From contig NZ_ACQA01000001.1 in the NCBI RefSeq assembly GCF_000182645.1, positions 1,674,001 through 1,738,000 of the forward strand: a stretch of 64,000 bases of DNA. The letters are read 5' to 3'. A program made the position numbers and the translations under genes. The notes under the pieces are model-generated. The model did no database searches, was not told the DNA's origin, and was given only the letters and a program-made list of their open reading frames with translations. Within the stretch, counting starts at the first letter, position 1; the number at the start of each line of letters is the position of its first letter. Shown here one piece after another: positions 60,455-64,000 of this stretch. Source of the DNA: Brucella intermedia LMG 3301 (lineage in GTDB: Bacteria > Pseudomonadota > Alphaproteobacteria > Rhizobiales > Rhizobiaceae).

Positions 60455-61126
60455 TCAGTCTCGCTTCCAGTTCGAAAAAATTGCCTCCCTCGCCGCTCTG
60501 GATGCGGCGAGACGTTCACGCCCCCGCTCCAAAACTTCTGCGCGAGCTTCGCCGGGTTTCCCTGACTTGAACGGCGGTGAGGGAGCATATTCGAGCGTCA
60601 ATTGAACAGTTTCCGCTTCTGTTTGCCCAAACACCTCTTCGAGGATGGACAAACCGAAATCTATACCGGACGTTACGCCGCCCGCCGTAATGACATTCCC
60701 GTCTCGAACAACACGCGCCTCGGTTGCTATCGCCCCGAAGTGCTCCAGAAAATCCATGGCATTCCAGTGGGTTGTCGCCCTTCGCCCCTCAAGCAGCCCG
60801 GCTGCGCCGAGAACTAGTGCGCCGGTGCAGACAGAGGTTACATACCGTGCGCCTCGCGCTTGCTGCCTGACGAAATCCAGCACCACATCATCCGTCAGCA
60901 GCGGGTTCACCCCGCCGCCGGGAATGCAGATTACATCAAGTTGCGGACAATCATCAAAAGTGGCTGTCGGTATGAAAGTGAGTCCCGAGGAGGATTTGAC
61001 CGGATTCCGATCTTTCCAGATCAGGTGAACGTCAGCCCCTTCCGCCGATGAAAAAACTTCATAAGGTCCTGTCAGATCGAGTTGCTGAATGGACGGGAAA
61101 ACCAGAAATCCAAACGACAAAGCCAC
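60455..61126 (-). CDS. DJ-1/PfpI family protein (isonitrile-hydratase-like)
   Basis: 223 residues. The class I glutamine-amidotransferase-like fold: LDLTGPYEVFSSAEG with the conserved Glu/Asp near 17-23, and the nucleophile elbow SVCTGALVLGAAGLLEGRRATTHW with Cys near 99. ITAGGVTSGIDFGLSILEEVF follows. The T-G-P-Y-E and A-T-T-H-W patterns match InhA isonitrile hydratases and related proteins. Function not proven. Convergent with the MaoC pair without intergenic space. Confidence 0.85.
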   Translation of the reverse strand: MALSFGFLVFPSIQQLDLTGPYEVFSSAEGADVHLIWKDRNPVKSSSGLTFIPTATFDDCPQLDVICIPGGGVNPLLTDDVVLDFVRQQARGARYVTSVCTGALVLGAAGLLEGRRATTHWNAMDFLEHFGAIATEARVVRDGNVITAGGVTSGIDFGLSILEEVFGQTEAETVQLTLEYAPSPPFKSGKPGEARAEVLERGRERLAASRAAREAIFSNWKRD

Positions 61127-61152
61127 GACCGCTATCCCTTATGTTATATGTC

Positions 61153-61698
61153 TCAGTCGCCCTCGAAGGCGACAAGCGTGCGCACCGGAACGCCGAGCGC
61201 TTCGAGCTTCTTGCGGCCACCCAGATCCGGCAGATCGATGATGAAGCAGGCCGCGACGATTTCCGCGCCCATCTGAAGCAGGAGCTTCACCGCCGCTTCC
61301 GCGGTTCCGCCCGTGGCGATCAGGTCGTCCACCAGAATGATCCGCTCGCCCTTTTCAATCGCGTCGCGATGCATTTCCATTTCGTCGATGCCGTATTCGA
61401 GGCTGTAGGCGATGCGCACCGTGTCGCGCGGCAGCTTGCCCTTCTTGCGGATCGGCACGAAACCGGCGGAAAGCTGGTGCGCGATTGCGCCGCCCAGAAT
61501 GAAGCCTCGCGCCTCGATACCGGCTACCTTGTCGACCTTGTTGCCTGCATAGGGATAGACCAGTTCGTCGACCGAGCGGCGGAATGCCTGCGCGTCGCCC
61601 ATGAGCGTCGTCACGTCGCGGAACTGGACGCCCGGCTTCGGATAGTCCGGAATGGTGCGGATCGCATCCTTCAGGCTGGCTTTAAATCCGGATTCCAT
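61153..61698 (-). CDS. apt: Adenine phosphoribosyltransferase
   Basis: 181 residues. Makes AMP from adenine and [43 protein letters not shown] and the PRPP motif [20 protein letters not shown] are complete. 26 bases upstream of the DJ-1 gene start, same strand, so they may be co-transcribed. Its co-substrate is the product of prs at 51843. Confidence 0.96.
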   Translation of the reverse strand: MESGFKASLKDAIRTIPDYPKPGVQFRDVTTLMGDAQAFRRSVDELVYPYAGNKVDKVAGIEARGFILGGAIAHQLSAGFVPIRKKGKLPRDTVRIAYSLEYGIDEMEMHRDAIEKGERIILVDDLIATGGTAEAAVKLLLQMGAEIVAACFIIDLPDLGGRKKLEALGVPVRTLVAFEGD

Positions 61699-61908
61699 TT
61701 TCCATCCTTTCAGGCGGCCTGCAGGCCGGTAAACTAATCAAGGCAAAGTCGGGGCAAAGCTCCTTTACACCCGCAAACGAGCAAAATGCAAAAGAAACCG
61801 CCTATTTTTGCCAGGAATATTGCGGCGAAGCACGGACATTTTCATGGCTTAATTGTGGCAAAGCAGCCAGCACTCGTATCCACGGCCAAATTCCGGCTGG
61901 CTCCGGGA

Positions 61909-61943
61909 CAAAAAAATGGGCGCCCGTGGCGCCCATTTTTCAA
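61909..61943 (-). terminator. Terminator of the bc1 (petC) transcript
   Basis: AAAAATGGGCGCC (61912-61924) and GGCGCCCATTTTT (61928-61940), a 13-bp stem with loop CGT, 18 bases past the petC stop; T-run on the minus strand. Confidence 0.88.
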
Positions 61944-61957
61944 CCTTGACTGACCTG

Positions 61958-62842
61958 TCAGTGCTTCACATCCGACCAGATCGAACGCTTGGCGACATAG
62001 ACCAGACCCGCAAAGAGGATCAGGAACACCATGACCCGGAAGCCGGTCCGCTTGCGTTCTTCCAGATGCGGCTCGGCAGCCCACATCAGGAAAGCCGAAA
62101 CGTCGCGTGCATACTGGTCCACTGTCTGCGGCGAACCGTCGTCATAGGTGACCTGGTCGTCGCTGAGCGGCTTCGCCATGGCGAGCGCCTTGGCCGAAAT
62201 GAAGTACGGATTGTAATGCGTACCCTCGGCGATCTGCATGCCTGCCGGCGGCTGTTCGTCGAAACCGGTCAACAGGGAATGGATATAATCCGGGCCACCT
62301 TCGGCATATTGCGTGAATATATCGAAGATGAACTGCGGGAACCCACGCTCCACTGCGCGCGCCTTGGCAATCAGCGAGAAGTCCGGCGGAGCCGCACCGT
62401 TGTTTGCCGCAGCAGCCGCAGCCGCGTTCGGATATGGCGACGGGAAGTGGTCGGTCGGAAGCGCCTTGCGGGTGAACATTTCGCCATCCGCGTTCGGGCC
62501 GTCCTGCACTTCATATTCAGCGGCAAGCGCCTTGACCTGTTCAGGCGAGTAACCGAGGCCTTCCAGCGTGCGGAAGGCGACCAGGTTCATCGAATGGCAG
62601 GCCGAGCAGACTTCCTTGTAGACCTTCAGGCCGCGCTGCAGCTGGCCCTTGTCATAGGTTCCGAACGGGCCGGCGAAGCTCCACTTTTCCTGCTTGGGAT
62701 GGTGGATCGGAAAATGTTCCGGCTCCGCGGCATTACCGCCTTCCTCAGCCGAGGCACCACCCACCGTACTGGCGAAGGCGATACCAAGCGCGACCAGCGG
62801 AGCAATACCGAAGGCAGCGAAATTCTTGAGGATGTTTTTCAT
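61958..62842 (-). CDS. petC: Cytochrome c1 of the bc1 complex
   Basis: 294 residues from ATG 62842 (AAGGACG upstream; an ATG at 62857 contains this ribosome site). Signal peptide up to GGASA near 32. Haem-binding C79-S-A-C82-H83, a Met ligand candidate in QPPAGMQIAEG, and a C-terminal membrane anchor FRVMVFLILFAGLVYVAKR. It takes electrons from the Rieske protein to soluble cytochrome c in the periplasm. 28 bases downstream of petB. Confidence 0.95.
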   Translation of the reverse strand: MKNILKNFAAFGIAPLVALGIAFASTVGGASAEEGGNAAEPEHFPIHHPKQEKWSFAGPFGTYDKGQLQRGLKVYKEVCSACHSMNLVAFRTLEGLGYSPEQVKALAAEYEVQDGPNADGEMFTRKALPTDHFPSPYPNAAAAAAANNGAAPPDFSLIAKARAVERGFPQFIFDIFTQYAEGGPDYIHSLLTGFDEQPPAGMQIAEGTHYNPYFISAKALAMAKPLSDDQVTYDDGSPQTVDQYARDVSAFLMWAAEPHLEERKRTGFRVMVFLILFAGLVYVAKRSIWSDVKH

Positions 62843-62870
62843 TGTTACGTCCTTCATCTCTCTCGCTGGT

Positions 62871-64000
62871 TCAGCCCCGAGTTTCTACAGGGATTTCCAC
62901 TGGGGTAATCTCGGCCTTGCCACTCTTCTCCAGAACCGCCTCGGTGATCGAGTTCGGCAAACGCTTGGGCGTTTCGATCAGGCCGATGACCGGCATGATG
63001 ATGATGAAGAAGGCAAAGTAGTAGAGCGTACCCAGCTGCGCCATGAAGACGTAGGAACCTTCCGCAGGACGCGAACCGAGCCAGCCGAGGAAGATGGCGT
63101 TGATCACGAACAGCCAGAAGAACAGCTTGAACCAGGGACGATAGACAGCCGAACGAACCTTCGACGTATCGAGCCATGGCACGACGAAGAGGATTGCGAT
63201 CGAACCGAACATGGTCAGAACGCCGCCGAGCTTCGAATCGATCGGGCCGATATTGAAGGTGATGGCGCGCAGCATCGCGTAGAACGGCAGGAAGTACCAT
63301 TCCGGAACGATGTGGGCAGGCGTCTTCAGGGAATCGGCCGGGATGTAGTTATCCGGATGGCCGAGGAAGTTCGGCATGTAGAAGATGAAGTAGGCGAAGA
63401 ACACGAAGAAGACGAGCGCGCCGAAAGCGTCCTTGATGGTCGCATATGGCGTGAACGGCAGCGTATCGGTCTTGGACTTGACTTCAATGCCGGTCGGGTT
63501 GGTCTGGCCCGTCACATGCAGCGCCCAGACGTGCAGGATGACGACGCCGGCGATCATGAACGGCAGCAGATAATGCAGCGAGAAGAAGCGGTTGAGCGTC
63601 GGATTGTCGACCGCGAAGCCGCCGAGCAGAAGCTGCTGGATCGGCTCGCCGATGATCGGGAAGGCCGTGAAGAAGCCCGTGATGACGGTCGCGCCCCAGA
63701 AGGACATCTGGCCCCATGGCAGCACGTAGCCCATGAAGGCGGTCGCCATCATGAGAAGGAAGATCACCACGCCCAAGATCCACAACAACTCGCGCGGCGC
63801 CTTGTAGGAACCGTAATAGAGGCCGCGAGCGATATGGAGATAAACGGCGATGAAGAAGAAGGATGCGCCGTTGGAGTGCATGTAGCGCAGCAGCCAACCG
63901 GAGTTGACGTCGCGCATGATCTTTTCGACGGAATTGAACGCAATGCCCGTATCCGCAGCATAATGCATTGCCAGCACGATGCCGGTAACGATCTGCGAAA
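62871..64000 (-). CDS. petB: Cytochrome b of the bc1 complex (partial, 5' end outside window)
   Basis: 375 residues to the stop at 62871; the N-terminal part lies beyond 64000 (the visible start reads [17 protein letters not shown]). Visible features: [31 protein letters not shown] (haem His pair in helix B), [20 protein letters not shown] (helix D His pair), the Qo-site motif [12 protein letters not shown] and the C-terminal helices. Separate b and c1 genes, unlike the fused fbcH of Bradyrhizobium. Electron transfer from ubiquinol in the inner membrane. Confidence 0.95.
   Translation of the reverse strand, partial: SQIVTGIVLAMHYAADTGIAFNSVEKIMRDVNSGWLLRYMHSNGASFFFIAVYLHIARGLYYGSYKAPRELLWILGVVIFLLMMATAFMGYVLPWGQMSFWGATVITGFFTAFPIIGEPIQQLLLGGFAVDNPTLNRFFSLHYLLPFMIAGVVILHVWALHVTGQTNPTGIEVKSKTDTLPFTPYATIKDAFGALVFFVFFAYFIFYMPNFLGHPDNYIPADSLKTPAHIVPEWYFLPFYAMLRAITFNIGPIDSKLGGVLTMFGSIAILFVVPWLDTSKVRSAVYRPWFKLFFWLFVINAIFLGWLGSRPAEGSYVFMAQLGTLYYFAFFIIIMPVIGLIETPKRLPNSITEAVLEKSGKAEITPVEIPVETRG

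Overview
The window looks like chromosomal DNA from a Brucellaceae member (Brucella in the broad sense, including former Ochrobactrum). The evidence is the sum of moderately GC-rich coding with Rhizobiales protein signatures: a VtlR/LsrB-type LysR regulator next to trxB, a WadC/LpcC-like lipopolysaccharide core glycosyltransferase next to greA, a BA14K protein, a very long UvrB, and dispersed palindromic repeats typical of Rhizobiales intergenic DNA. No phage, plasmid, insertion sequence, CRISPR array, rRNA or tRNA gene was found. Classical Brucella and former Ochrobactrum cannot be told apart here without a database.

Layout. 1-3.7 kb: TetA-like MFS exporter (cut by the left edge), a YpfJ-type zinc peptidase, a DUF2306 membrane protein and a divergent LytTR regulator. 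3.9-9.5 kb: carB and a SbmA/BacA-like ABC protein whose nucleotide-binding domain has lost its catalytic motifs. 9.7-14 kb: Nudix hydrolase, cold shock protein, a divergent TetR/DUF1772 pair with overlapping promoters and operators, a glutathione transferase and an aspartate aminotransferase. 14.2-21.8 kb: an AbcR-type sRNA on the minus strand, a complete CUT1 sugar (or glycerol-phosphate) ABC transporter operon led by a phosphodiesterase, then vtlR/lsrB and trxB. 22-25.9 kb: a frameshifted trkH, an Lrp regulator and the greA-wadC pair. 26-39 kb: envelope and stress genes (DUF1176, EamA, DUF486, extensin-like lipoprotein, thioesterase, SH3 protein, uvrB, quinone-oxidoreductase/HxlR pair, Kazal-domain lipoprotein, lytic transglycosylase, second cold shock protein, BA14K, metallo-hydrolase). 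39.6-46.5 kb: small glycine-rich protein, ilvE, MarR regulator, an OmpR/EnvZ-like two-component pair, CsaA, YbjN and UbiK. 46.8-55.7 kb: lgt-midA-pgeF-M24 gene row, a frameshifted lipoprotein gene, prs, chrA and a HerA-like ATPase. 55.9-59 kb: a small ORF with an antisense sRNA, then rplY-pth-ychF. 59.5-64 kb: two MaoC genes, DJ-1/PfpI protein, apt, and cytochrome bc1 genes petC and petB (petB cut by the right edge).

Regulatory logic visible in the DNA: three one-component regulators (TetR, HxlR, MarR) each have an inverted repeat placed on their own promoter; the LysR regulator VtlR/LsrB lies about 5.5 kb from the AbcR-like sRNA, whose promoter has a perfect LysR-type palindrome near -65; two cold shock genes have long structured leaders. 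The most unusual items are the 29-codon ORF with an extended Shine-Dalgarno sequence overlapped by a convergent antisense sRNA upstream of rplY (55.9-56.1 kb), and the ABC exporter-like protein with all nucleotide-binding motifs degraded (7.6-9.5 kb). Two genes (trkH and a lipoprotein gene) carry single-base frameshifts at G or C runs; these may be real lesions or sequence errors.
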